NCBI GenBank assembly: GCA_002722735.1
Contig: PBMR01000015.1
Location: forward strand, 97,673 to 146,118
Direction: 5' to 3'
From: Methanobacteriota archaeon
GTDB taxonomy: Archaea > Thermoplasmatota > Poseidoniia > Poseidoniales > Thalassarchaeaceae
DNA: 48,446 nt
The position numbers and the translations under genes were made by a program. The notes under the pieces were generated by a model, which worked only from the letters and a program-made list of their open reading frames with translations, made no database searches and was not told the DNA's origin. How positions within the stretch are numbered: position 1 is the first letter of the stretch; each line of letters opens with the position of its first letter. Positions 16,937-25,387 of the stretch are shown piece by piece.

Positions 16937-18267
16937 CCACCACCTCCGCTTGATGCGACCGCTGCCCAGTCGATGCCAAGGTGATTGGAGACCATTTCCT
17001 GGAACCTGTCGAACAGGGGTGAGGCATCATGTGGGCCGGGGCATGCCTCGGGGTGGAACTGGATGGTGAAGGCGGGTTTGCCGAGCAGGTCCAAGCCCTC
17101 TACCGTGTGGTCGTTTGAGTTCACGTGACGGACCCTGAAGTCCGATCCGAGGACGTTCTCCCCAGCCTCGGAGTGCGCGCCGCTCGGATGCGGTGCCAGC
17201 ATCCCCTGGACAGGATCCTCCACGGCGAACCCATGGTTCTGGCTGGTGATGTGGACCCTGCCCGTCTCCAGATCGAGTACGGGCTGATTGGCACCCCTGT
17301 GGCCGTACCTGAGCTTGTAGGTGCGCAGCCCGGCAGCCAGCCCCATCAGCTGGTGCCCCAGGCATATTCCCATCACGGGCATGCCCGCTCTAACTGCAGC
17401 AGCGAGAGTCTGGCGGGCAGCCGTCGCTGCCCCGGAATGGGCCGGATCGCCCGGACCGTTGGAGGCGAAGACAGCGGCCGGCGTCCAGTCCTGCATGATG
17501 TCGTCAAGCGGCATGGTGGCCGGGCACCACACTACCTCGAAGCGGCGGCAGAGCTCCCTGAGGATATTATGCTTGATACCGCAGTCGATGGCTGCAAGCC
17601 GAGGGAGTGGTCGGCCATCCTCGTCCTGCGCTCCGGGGTTGAGCAGGACGGCTTGCTCGCAAGTGACCTCTGCCACGAGGTCCTCGGAGTCGGGTGGGGC
17701 CATCTCCTTCAGCATGTCCCACATCTCGGAGACGCGCTCGATGGGGCCGAACGCGCACAACAGGGTACCGTGCTCCCTGACTCGGCGAGTCAGCGCCCTG
17801 GTGTCGATTCCCTCGATTCCGGGCACGTCATGAGCGACTAGCAGGTCGTGCACGCTGCCGACGGAGTCCCTGTGGTCGGGCAGGCCGGTGTGATGGCGGC
17901 AAACCACCCCTCGTGGGTGGACTCCCGAGGACTCCGAGATTCCTGGTATGATCCCATAATTGCCCAGAAGTGGGTAGGTGAAGGTCAGCACCTGACCTGC
18001 GAATGATGGGTCAGTCAGGCTTTCCTGGTACCCGCACATCCCCGTAGTAAAGACCAGTTCTCCTTGGGCGATGACCTCGGCACCAAACAGCCTGCCCTCG
18101 AACCTAGTGCCGTCAGCGAGCAGGAGCAGGCCTTGAGAGCCGCTCGGCTGCTCGATGCCGCCATAGTCAATCAGTACATCCGCAGCATCCCTGAACACAG
18201 GAGGTGAGTCGACCCCACGAATACCGGCCCCGGGGGAGAAGCCCCGACCTCCGGTGGTCTCCGACAT
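16933..18267 (-). CDS. carA: Carbamoyl phosphate synthetase small (glutaminase) subunit
   Basis: Hydrolyses glutamine and passes ammonia to CarB. The N-terminal CarA domain starts near LLLADGTRFEGRLFGA. The class-I glutamine amidotransferase domain has nucleophile Cys302 in GICLGHQLMG and the catalytic His/Glu region QFHPEACPGPHD. Possible starts are GTG 18327, ATG 18300 and ATG 18267. The last is preferred because an AT-rich GATTAAGA element sits 24-30 nt upstream, in line with the leaderless pattern of this genome. Even so, the protein (444 residues) has about 45 residues before the family core, longer than most CarA. It forms an operon with carB by a 4-nt overlap. Confidence 0.95.
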   Translation of the reverse strand: MSETTGGRGFSPGAGIRGVDSPPVFRDAADVLIDYGGIEQPSGSQGLLLLADGTRFEGRLFGAEVIAQGELVFTTGMCGYQESLTDPSFAGQVLTFTYPLLGNYGIIPGISESSGVHPRGVVCRHHTGLPDHRDSVGSVHDLLVAHDVPGIEGIDTRALTRRVREHGTLLCAFGPIERVSEMWDMLKEMAPPDSEDLVAEVTCEQAVLLNPGAQDEDGRPLPRLAAIDCGIKHNILRELCRRFEVVWCPATMPLDDIMQDWTPAAVFASNGPGDPAHSGAATAARQTLAAAVRAGMPVMGICLGHQLMGLAAGLRTYKLRYGHRGANQPVLDLETGRVHITSQNHGFAVEDPVQGMLAPHPSGAHSEAGENVLGSDFRVRHVNSNDHTVEGLDLLGKPAFTIQFHPEACPGPHDASPLFDRFQEMVSNHLGIDWAAVASSGGGG

Positions 18268-18340
18268 CAGCAACGCTGCCCTAGTACGATTCTTAATCAT
18301 TGAGAGTGACTTTCTCCCTAAAGCCACAAGGACTCAGTCG

Positions 18341-18895
18341 TCACTCCTCCTCGTGGTTGATCACGATCTTGCCCCTAGTGGAGGGCACTACCTCGATCAG
18401 TCCACCTTCAAACCTCGATGGATCGTCTATCGGCCCGACCCAGGAGTCGAGGAAGACCGCGAGCGCGGCGACCTCGGAGTGTGGCTGGTTTCCGACCGAG
18501 ACGTTGTGATTGGAGAGATGGAACATCTCCGAGGGTACCTTGGTCCCCCCCACCACGACAATTGCTGGCTTGTCAGTGGAAATCTCAGTGATGGCCTCGC
18601 GCCACGGTTGGCCGTACATGGTGAGGTGGACGATTGTGGCTTCTCCATCCTTGGACGAGCTTCTGAGCCAAGCCATCGGCTTGGGCTCGTAGCGACAATC
18701 GAACGAACCGCCGAAGCGCTCGGTCACGGACTTCCAGGTCTCCAGGGCCGAGGGGTCTTCCTCGCCGGCGAGCACGACCTCGTCAGCGCCAAAGGCCCTC
18801 GCCGTCAGACCTAGATGGGAAGTAATCCGCTTGTCTCGCTCGCGCCTGTGGCCCAGTCTGAGGACGGACAACCTAGGCAGTTGGGCACGGGCCAT
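18341..18895 (-). CDS. tRNA (cytidine-56-2'-O)-methyltransferase, aTrm56 (SPOUT)
   Basis: A 184-residue archaeal enzyme that 2'-O-methylates C56 in the tRNA T-loop with SAM. It matches the family from the start: VLRLGHRRERDKRITSHLGL, then AFGADEVVLAGEED, VHLTMYGQPW, and the SPOUT trefoil-knot region VVVGGTKVPSEMFHLSNHNVSVGNQPHSEVAALAVFLD in the C-terminal half. aTrm56 is essentially confined to Archaea, so this gene is one of the best lineage markers in the window. It starts 3 nt after the stop of the upstream membrane protein gene, so the two are very likely cotranscribed. Confidence 0.93.
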   Translation of the reverse strand: MARAQLPRLSVLRLGHRRERDKRITSHLGLTARAFGADEVVLAGEEDPSALETWKSVTERFGGSFDCRYEPKPMAWLRSSSKDGEATIVHLTMYGQPWREAITEISTDKPAIVVVGGTKVPSEMFHLSNHNVSVGNQPHSEVAALAVFLDSWVGPIDDPSRFEGGLIEVVPSTRGKIVINHEEE

Positions 18896-18898
18896 GGC

Positions 18899-19549
18899 TC
18901 ACGCGTAGGGGGGCTCCTCATCAGCCTGACCCTCGTAAGCAGATTCCTGAGGGGTTGGGAACACGTCAACTCCCATGTTCAGCATGCTGGCCCTGACCCA
19001 TTGCAGAAGCATGGCATCGAACATGAAACGCGATGCGAAGTGAATCATGACGGCTAGCAGCAGCAACCTGCCGGAAGCGAACAAGGCAGTATCGAGGCCG
19101 ATATCACTGAAGTGGAGAAGCGCCGGCTCGATGATGTAGAAGAGCGCTAGAACGACCAACAGCCCCCCTGCCTGCGAGAGGGTCGCGTTACCCTTCTCCC
19201 TGCCTATCACCATCACGAGAGTGGCTGCTAAGACCAGCGTGGGGACGATGAGGCTCAGCGCTCCGAAGTCGAATGCCCCTATCAAAGAGGTCGGAATCTC
19301 GGCATCGTTCACCTTAGCAGCGCCCTTATTGACGGCTATCCACCAGAACAGGGCACTGGACATGAACAGTGCGCCGGATATCCATCCGCGCTGGGTGATC
19401 ATGTCCCTGACGTGGTGACTATCCCTGGGTTCCAGCCTTTGGACTATCGATTCGAGAATGAACAGGGTCTCGGGGTCATTAGCGGGTTCGACATCTGCCT
19501 GAACCTGTCCTGAGGGGCCCTCTTCCAAGGCATCATCTCCCAGAACCAT
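18899..19549 (-). CDS. Four-TM membrane protein, function unknown
   Basis: 216 residues. An acidic, probably cytoplasmic N-terminal region of about 55 residues is followed by four hydrophobic helices (near GALFMSSALFWWIAV, ALSLIVPTLVLAATLVMVI, AGGLLVVLALFYII and LFASGRLLLLAVMIHF) and an acidic C-terminal tail. I do not recognise the family. The coding assignment is supported by length, hydropathy and tight spacing (3 nt) to aTrm56. The start could be Met 19549 or an internal Met near the first helix. It is divergent from folP, with a 55-bp promoter gap. Confidence 0.7.
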   Translation of the reverse strand: MVLGDDALEEGPSGQVQADVEPANDPETLFILESIVQRLEPRDSHHVRDMITQRGWISGALFMSSALFWWIAVNKGAAKVNDAEIPTSLIGAFDFGALSLIVPTLVLAATLVMVIGREKGNATLSQAGGLLVVLALFYIIEPALLHFSDIGLDTALFASGRLLLLAVMIHFASRFMFDAMLLQWVRASMLNMGVDVFPTPQESAYEGQADEEPPYA

Positions 19550-19570
19550 CGCTCGATTGCCTCTCCGTCA

Positions 19571-19580
19571 CATCATAAAG
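19571..19580 (+). promoter_or_regulatory. TATA-like element of folP
   Basis: CATCATAAAG is centred about 29 nt upstream of the ATG at 19605. An in-frame TTG at 19557 would lie before this element and is therefore not the likely start. A GGAAGGGG tract before the ATG could also serve as a ribosome binding site. Confidence 0.45.
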
Positions 19581-19604
19581 CAATCGTCGTTTGGAAGGGG
19601 CGAG

Positions 19605-20438
19605 ATGGCCGACTGGCGACCTATGCTCAATCACCGAGAGAGTGGAATGCCCCAAATAATGGGTGTTGTGAACGTCACTCCGGACTCGTTCCACCCCAGT
19701 TCTAGGGCTCCGGATAGGCTGGAGGCTGTCTCCCGAGCCGTTCTCATGGTCGAACAGGGAGCCGACTGGATAGACGTAGGAGGCGAATCGACTCGTCCGG
19801 GCGCCGCTCCCGTTCCAATAGGAACCGAGGCTGAGCGCGTGGTACCGGTGATTGAGGGAATAAGGGATGCGCGGCCAGACGCTTGCATCTCCATCGACAC
19901 GCGGAGAGCAGAGGTTGCTCAGAAGGCGCTGAGTGCTGGAGCGGACATGGTCAACGACGTCTCATCACTCGGGGATCCGGACATGCTGGGGGTGATTGTC
20001 GACCATGGCTGCCCCGTTTGCGTAATGCATATGCAGGGACTGCCGGAGAACATGCAGAAAGACCCGAGGTACGGGGACGTGGTGGCGGAGATCAGGGGGG
20101 CTCTGGAAAGCGTGGCTGAACGCCTCCTAGACCATGGTCTGGCCCCGGGGGAGATCGTCGTTGACCCCGGCATCGGCTTCGGTAAGCATCTCGAGCACAA
20201 CCTCGCACTGCTATCCGCCGGGAGGTGCATTGCTCCAAGGGAGGGCATGCCCCTGATGTGGGGGGTGAGCAGGAAGAGCATGTTCGGGGATCTGCTCGGC
20301 AGGGATTCGAGCGAAGACCGGTTGTCGGGCACGCTGGGGGTGGCGGCGATGGCCCCCTCCAAGGAAGTGGACATAATCAGGGTGCACGATGTGGCAGAAC
20401 ATTCCGACCTGTACGCAGCGATGTCCGCATTGGGGTGA
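19605..20438 (+). CDS. folP: Dihydropteroate synthase
   Basis: Joins pterin pyrophosphate and p-aminobenzoate in folate synthesis. 277 residues forming a TIM barrel. Both family signatures are present: MGVVNVTPDSFH at 19-30 and DVGGESTRPGA at 57-67. Downstream are SIDTRRAEV, VVDPGIGFGK (pterin pocket) and GVSRKSMFG (the SRK motif). Many archaea lack canonical FolP, so presence here suggests tetrahydrofolate rather than only methanopterin chemistry, and perhaps gene transfer from bacteria. The downstream traB-like gene begins 4 nt after the stop, so the two are cotranscribed. Confidence 0.95.
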   Translation: MADWRPMLNHRESGMPQIMGVVNVTPDSFHPSSRAPDRLEAVSRAVLMVEQGADWIDVGGESTRPGAAPVPIGTEAERVVPVIEGIRDARPDACISIDTRRAEVAQKALSAGADMVNDVSSLGDPDMLGVIVDHGCPVCVMHMQGLPENMQKDPRYGDVVAEIRGALESVAERLLDHGLAPGEIVVDPGIGFGKHLEHNLALLSAGRCIAPREGMPLMWGVSRKSMFGDLLGRDSSEDRLSGTLGVAAMAPSKEVDIIRVHDVAEHSDLYAAMSALG

Positions 20439-20442
20439 ACAC

Positions 20443-21612
20443 ATGAATCAAGGGGCACGCAGCGTGATAGATGTGGACGAGCGGCTTAGGCTCGTTGGCA
20501 CCGCTCATGTCAGCACCCAGTCCGTCGATCTCGTACGCAGGCAGATCGAGGAATGGGGTCCCGACCTAGTGGCTGTCGAGCTGTGTCCCTCTAGGATGGC
20601 GGCCCTCACTGAGCCTGACTCACTGGAGTCAGAGGACCTGCTTAAGATAATCAACGAGGGCAAATCGGCGATGATCCTGCTGCAATCCGCCCTAGCAGCC
20701 CAGCAGCGCAGGATGGGTATCGCCGCTGGCGAGCAGCCGGGGGCCGAGCTGCTTGCTGCGATCGAGGCAGCCGAGCATGCGGGAATTCCGATCGAGATGA
20801 TCGATCGTGACGTGGTGGTCACACTCAGAAGGGCGTGGGCGAGGATGGGCCTGATTGAGAAGTGGAGGGTCCTCAACGCGCTCCTGTGGGAAGAGGATGA
20901 GGATGAGGATGTATCGATAGAGGAAATGCTCGGGGATTCGGACCTCCTGAGCAAGCTGCTCGAGGACGCGCGCGAGGTCGCACCAAATGCCGGTGAGGTC
21001 TTGATTGACGAACGCGACGCCTTCCTAGCTGGCAGGATCCAGCAGATCAGGGGCAAGGGCAGGATTCTGGTAGTGATAGGAGCAGGTCACCTCAGCGGCG
21101 TAGCTCATCACCTCGGGGAGCCTGCGATGGAGACAACCGCCAGGCTCACCGAACTGAGGCTCGAGCCCAAGAAGCCAACTTGGCCCAAAGCAGTGGTGAT
21201 GGTGATCCCCATCCTCCTCTTGGGAGCGGTTGCCTTGATGGGGTACAACGGCCAAATGGATGACCTCAGGCAGACAGCTGAGACCTGGCTGGTCATGAAC
21301 GCCCTACTAGCCGGATTGGGCGTTCTCCTTGCTCGGGGCCACCCCCTATCCATACTCGTCGGAGCGGTTGCCTCCCCGATAACATCCCTGAACCCCGCTC
21401 TGGCTGCGGGTTGGTTCGCTGGCTACACCCAGCTCAAGGTGGCTGCTCCGACTGGCAAGGACGCTCAGGACTTCCTAGCGCTTGACGAAATATCGCTGCT
21501 CTGGAAGAACCGGGTCGGAAGGGTGCTAATGGTCACGGTCATGGGGAACATTGGGTCGTCACTAGGTGCTATTCTTGCCGGCGGGGCGATTATCGGCATG
21601 CTACTGAGCTAG
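20443..21612 (+). CDS. TraB-family protein with C-terminal membrane domain
   Basis: 389 residues. The TraB/PrgY domain (about 1-220) shows RLVGTAHVS at the start, DLVAVELCPSR and a C-terminal VVIGAGHLSGV. These carry the two GxxH and Glu residues shared with TIKI-type proteases/erythromycin-esterase-fold proteins. An acidic low-complexity loop (EEDEDEDVSIEE) lies near residue 150. The C-terminal third is hydrophobic, with three to five helices. The family is widespread in euryarchaea; a membrane protease-like activity is proposed from fold relationships but not established. ATG 20443 follows the folP stop by 4 nt. It converges with the LipT-like gene. Confidence 0.85.
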   Translation: MNQGARSVIDVDERLRLVGTAHVSTQSVDLVRRQIEEWGPDLVAVELCPSRMAALTEPDSLESEDLLKIINEGKSAMILLQSALAAQQRRMGIAAGEQPGAELLAAIEAAEHAGIPIEMIDRDVVVTLRRAWARMGLIEKWRVLNALLWEEDEDEDVSIEEMLGDSDLLSKLLEDAREVAPNAGEVLIDERDAFLAGRIQQIRGKGRILVVIGAGHLSGVAHHLGEPAMETTARLTELRLEPKKPTWPKAVVMVIPILLLGAVALMGYNGQMDDLRQTAETWLVMNALLAGLGVLLARGHPLSILVGAVASPITSLNPALAAGWFAGYTQLKVAAPTGKDAQDFLALDEISLLWKNRVGRVLMVTVMGNIGSSLGAILAGGAIIGMLLS

Positions 21613-21649
21613 TCTCTCTCGTCCGGGCCGGGCAAGCCTCGGCTAGGGC

Positions 21650-22705
21650 TCAGCGGGACAATTCCGCGACTATGAAGCGCTCGCGCGACTCATCGTCGGC
21701 CGCAAGGACGACACGGTGCAGATCTGCGACCATTCGGACCATCCCTGCAGCGGCCTTGCGATAGTTCTGGACTGGTGATTCGTATCCCGATTCCACTATC
21801 GCCTCAGCGGCCAGCAGCCCGCTCTCCAGAGCCAGTCTGATGCCCTCGCCGGAGAGCGGGTTGCACAGTCCCGCGGCATCGCCGACCAGCAGCGCGCCCG
21901 AGGCATCGAGAAGTTGCTCACCGAAGGGGATGGCCCACCCCTCCTGGAGGGCCGCTTCACCGATCTCGGCCACCCCGTTGCTCTCCAGCCAATCGGAGAA
22001 GCGATCCAAGGATGGCATCAGGTCGGTACGGGCCTCCTCAGTCATCCCGCTGCCAATCTTGAGCATCCCTCCCTTGGGCACGGTGTAGGCGTAGAACGGG
22101 CTGAGCGTCTCGGCGAAGACGCAGTGGAAGTCCGATGGCATCTCCTCGGAGACGCTGACCAGCCGCTGACCTACGAGTAGCTTGGGTGAGGGGGCATCAG
22201 GATTCAGCATCCTTCGAACAAGGGAGTGGACCCCGTCTGCTCCGACAAGGCACCTCGCTCCGGCCTGCCTGTCCTCGCCCTCATGATGGTAGGTGACATT
22301 GAAACAATTGGTCGCATTGACCTCGATGACCCTCGCTTCGTGCAGCACCTCGGCACCTGCTAGGGATGCTCGATCGCGCAGCCACTGGTCGAACTCGTCC
22401 CGCTTGACGTTTATCAACCGGAAATTGCGAACCCGCCCCCCATTGGCCTCACCGCTCGGAGGGGTGTAGCGCAGGCTGAGTTCCGCTGGCTCGGAGAGCA
22501 CCTCCGGTGGCAGGGGGGAGTCGAACACATCCTCGATGAGCTCCCCTGTAATCTCGGGTAGAATGCCCCCACAGGGCTTGTGCCGAAGCCTGCCGCCCCG
22601 CTCGAGCAGGAGCGTGCTCAGCCCAGCAGCAGCAGCCACGGTGGCCGCACTAGCGCCACCGGGACCGCCTCCGACGACAATCAGGTCCCATTCCGTGCGA
22701 GTCAT
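21650..22705 (-). CDS. lipT: Geranylgeranyl-reductase-like flavoprotein, LipT candidate
   Basis: A 351-residue FAD oxidoreductase. The Rossmann motif VVGGGPGGASAA is at the N-terminus, followed by CGGILPE (the CGG motif of the geranylgeranyl reductase family), the GADGVHSLVRR motif, and the FAD-contacting LLVGDAAGLCNPLSGEGI. On sequence alone it could be an archaeal lipid geranylgeranyl reductase. Context argues otherwise: its ATG overlaps the lipoate ligase stop by 4 nt, and it is the last gene of a lipoate-assembly operon. From memory of the sHdr literature, such operons commonly carry this flavoprotein as LipT, proposed to pass electrons to the radical-SAM lipoyl synthases. LipT is therefore favoured; a lipid role remains possible. 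Confidence 0.72.
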   Translation of the reverse strand: MTRTEWDLIVVGGGPGGASAATVAAAAGLSTLLLERGGRLRHKPCGGILPEITGELIEDVFDSPLPPEVLSEPAELSLRYTPPSGEANGGRVRNFRLINVKRDEFDQWLRDRASLAGAEVLHEARVIEVNATNCFNVTYHHEGEDRQAGARCLVGADGVHSLVRRMLNPDAPSPKLLVGQRLVSVSEEMPSDFHCVFAETLSPFYAYTVPKGGMLKIGSGMTEEARTDLMPSLDRFSDWLESNGVAEIGEAALQEGWAIPFGEQLLDASGALLVGDAAGLCNPLSGEGIRLALESGLLAAEAIVESGYESPVQNYRKAAAGMVRMVADLHRVVLAADDESRERFIVAELSR

Positions 22706-24348
22706 TCCACCACACCCCCCTTGGCAACGACCCTCTGGTCCGTATCGGCCTCGGGCGTCTTTGAGGGGATGAAGCAAGTCCCATGACATGGATTGACATT
22801 GCCCATCACAGCCTCCAGAAGAGGCAGTTTGAGGTCGGCTTGGGCTTCGAAGGTGCCAGCGTAGGCCTTCCCCTCCTCACCGAGGTTGTAGCAGGTCTTG
22901 CCCACTATGTCCAGAATCACGCCGGGGATGCCAGCATCCCTGAAGGCCTCGTTGCGCTTGATGAAGAACGGTTCGCAGGCGCAGCCGATCCACGACTTCA
23001 CCCCCTGTGCCTTCATTCCAGCCAGAGTCTCCTTGAGATGTTCGAACTTGACGATGGTAATCGCCTCCAGATTCTTCTCCTTGGCCATTCCGTAGGCATC
23101 TCCGATGGTGCACATGCCACACTCGTCACAGCCTTGGGTGAAGCGGTACTCGCAATCGGGCAGCTTTGCGCAGTAGGGCAGCAGAAGCACGCTCGCATCG
23201 GACATCACCTGTTCGATGCTACTGCCCTCGGGGACGTTGACGGGATACACGGAGCTAGCATCCCCCTCAGATATTCCGATTCTGTTGTAGCTGGTCTGCT
23301 CGAGAGCGAGCTTGACCGCATCGCAGAAATCGGCAGGAGTGAGGCCCACTAGGTCCACCTGATTCTGGTCGAAGAAGCGTGTGATCGTACCGCGGACCTC
23401 CGGGAAGGGGGTGTTCATCAACTCCGCCTCCAAATCCATAATGGCCCTCCGGGGATTGATGAAGAAGTCGCCCGTTATCAGGACCTGGCGAAGCCACGAG
23501 CGCTTCACATCCACTGCGGCATGAACACGAAGCATGCCACCTGGGCGCTTGTGTATCGAGGAGTAGATCTGCTTCTCGCCATCCGGGGCCGAGATCGAGT
23601 GAATCCAATCGTCGGACTCGAACTCGGGCAACTTCTCCTCGAGCCTCTCGAGCTCGCTATGACTGAGTCCCCCGGGGGCAAACTCGGCACCCAGTGCCTC
23701 GGCGAAGGATCCGGTGAGCGCCTCCCTGATGGCTTGGGCAGTGGGGACCTCTGTCAAGAGGTCCGAGAGGCAGGTCACCCTGTCACGGGCAGTCTCCAGC
23801 CCCCTAGGAGTGAGCTTCTCGGTGGGGATTCGGAGTGCCAGCAGCATCGCCTCGATGTCAAACTCGACCAGCACCGTCCCTTGATACAGGAAGATGCCAT
23901 CATCTGCAACACCTCCTGTGCCGGATATCTTGCGCCCGTCCACCTCGATGTCGTTTCGCGGGCGGAACTCCGCTGCAACCCCAAGTTCGCGCAATCCTGT
24001 GGCAGCGGCTTCACAGACGGTGCGAGTCAGCCCCGTCATGTCAATGCCCTCGAAGTCAGTAGTGGCACCGACCAACTCCCAGCCTATCTGTGTCGAGTCG
24101 AAGTAGATGGCCCCGCCCCCAGTCAATCGCCTATTGACATCGACACCGTGATCCCTGCACCAATCCACCCGTGCCTCCTGGACCACTACCTGGTGGTGGC
24201 CGACGAGGACTGCAGGGGGGGAGAACTGCATGAAGCGGAGCGTGTTCGGGATCTCGTCGGCGATGCGGGAGTCGAATAGCACCTGATCCAGTGCTATATT
24301 CTCGGCAGCCGACCTGACCCCGGTGTCGAGCAGCCTCCATGCCTTCAT
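22702..24348 (-). CDS. Lipoate:protein ligase sLpl(AB)-like, fused to a DUF116-like domain
   Basis: 548 residues in three parts. Residues 1 to about 240 form an LplA ligase domain with RRLTGGGA at 73-80 (canonical RRxSGGGA) and the catalytic-lysine region GRKISGTGG with Lys140. Residues about 250-350 resemble the LplB accessory domain (IHKRPGGMLRVHAAVDV, ADFCDAVKLALE). Residues about 388-512 form a cysteine-rich segment resembling DUF116: LPYCAKLPDCE, CDECGMC, GCACEP and GKTCYNLG, followed by CHGTC near the end. The first two parts would load octanoate or lipoate onto LbpA in the cytoplasm; the third may bind metal or an FeS cluster. The fusion is unusual. Start ATG 24348 has a GGGGTGG site. 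It overlaps the next gene by 4 nt and follows lipS2 by 10 nt. Confidence 0.85.
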   Translation of the reverse strand: MKAWRLLDTGVRSAAENIALDQVLFDSRIADEIPNTLRFMQFSPPAVLVGHHQVVVQEARVDWCRDHGVDVNRRLTGGGAIYFDSTQIGWELVGATTDFEGIDMTGLTRTVCEAAATGLRELGVAAEFRPRNDIEVDGRKISGTGGVADDGIFLYQGTVLVEFDIEAMLLALRIPTEKLTPRGLETARDRVTCLSDLLTEVPTAQAIREALTGSFAEALGAEFAPGGLSHSELERLEEKLPEFESDDWIHSISAPDGEKQIYSSIHKRPGGMLRVHAAVDVKRSWLRQVLITGDFFINPRRAIMDLEAELMNTPFPEVRGTITRFFDQNQVDLVGLTPADFCDAVKLALEQTSYNRIGISEGDASSVYPVNVPEGSSIEQVMSDASVLLLPYCAKLPDCEYRFTQGCDECGMCTIGDAYGMAKEKNLEAITIVKFEHLKETLAGMKAQGVKSWIGCACEPFFIKRNEAFRDAGIPGVILDIVGKTCYNLGEEGKAYAGTFEAQADLKLPLLEAVMGNVNPCHGTCFIPSKTPEADTDQRVVAKGGVVE

Positions 24349-24358
24349 TTGCCACCCC

Positions 24359-25387
24359 CTAACCACAACATCCAGTTGTTGCTCCCTCGTCCGTCAGGCA
24401 GCAGCACCCCGTCGAGACCGAGATGTCAAGACCCATCTCGATGGCAAACTCGTGCCCCTCCTCCGAAGGATAGGCCATCCCGTTGACCCCAGCGCGAATG
24501 GCGAGTTTGTCTGTCTCGATCTTGTGATCCCCCAATGGTCGAGCACATCCCATGATGACAGGGGTGTCGGGCATTGCCAGCCTGCAGGCGAGGATCACTC
24601 GAGCTACCTCCATCGGCGTGCTGGTTGGGGAGTCCTCCATCGGTGTGTCGAGCAGAGGCTTGAACGCGACAATCATGACGCGTTCGGGCTTGTGCCGTGC
24701 TATCATGCGGACTGCCTCGGCCTCGCCCCTAAGCTCACCGCGATGCAACCCGACCACCACGTGAGGCATCAGCGGGACGCCATGGTCGCTGAGCAGCCCC
24801 ATTGAGTGTTCGAAAGCCTCCTTGACGATTTCGAGATGGTAGATCTCGCTGATGGTGGAGTCCGAACCCATGATATCGAGCATCGCCCCATCCACCTCGG
24901 CATCCGCCAGGGCTGCGGCCACCTCCTCGAAGACGACTCCCGTGTGTACCACGACTGAGAGGCCGAGCTCCTTCTTGGCCCGTTTGATCGTCGGGATGAA
25001 GCGCAATAGCGGGACATCGCCCCCGAGGGTCGAGCCGCCGCTGACCAAGCATCCCGTCCCCCCTCTCTCGACAATCTTCAGGAATACCTGCCAGAGCTCT
25101 TGGGGGGTAGTGGCCGGAATCATGGTCTCGAGCATCTTCGCATCGCAGTGCTCGCAAGCCAGAGCGCACGCATCTCCCGTGATCGATACAGAGGGGAAGC
25201 GGAACGGGTCGGTCTGCTTGATGTGCTCGGTCTCGTACGAGACCATTCCGGGAATGCTGAGCGCGAAGTCGTCTCCGAAGTGCTGTCGGGATGTCTGCCA
25301 AGCCTGCTCGAAAAGTGGCCCGAGCTCCTCCTCGGGGGCTTTCATGCAGAAGTCGATAACATCCACGTACCGATCACTGATCATCAT
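24359..25387 (-). CDS. lipS2: Radical-SAM lipoyl synthase component LipS2
   Basis: A 342-residue radical-SAM protein. The SAM/4Fe-4S cysteines are Cys74, Cys78 and Cys81 in CALACEHC. A second set of cysteines ends the protein (TGCCC and GCCG), fitting the auxiliary cluster needed as sulfur donor. The overall pattern (SITGDACALACEHCDAKMLETMIPA) resembles COG1856 biotin-synthase homologues, the group to which archaeal LipS2 belongs. With LipS1 it would insert two sulfurs into a protein-bound octanoyl chain; which carbon each acts on is not inferred. It overlaps the end of lipS1 by 14 nt. Choosing LipS2 rather than LipS1 rests on family resemblance from memory. Confidence 0.82.
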   Translation of the reverse strand: MMISDRYVDVIDFCMKAPEEELGPLFEQAWQTSRQHFGDDFALSIPGMVSYETEHIKQTDPFRFPSVSITGDACALACEHCDAKMLETMIPATTPQELWQVFLKIVERGGTGCLVSGGSTLGGDVPLLRFIPTIKRAKKELGLSVVVHTGVVFEEVAAALADAEVDGAMLDIMGSDSTISEIYHLEIVKEAFEHSMGLLSDHGVPLMPHVVVGLHRGELRGEAEAVRMIARHKPERVMIVAFKPLLDTPMEDSPTSTPMEVARVILACRLAMPDTPVIMGCARPLGDHKIETDKLAIRAGVNGMAYPSEEGHEFAIEMGLDISVSTGCCCLTDEGATTGCCG

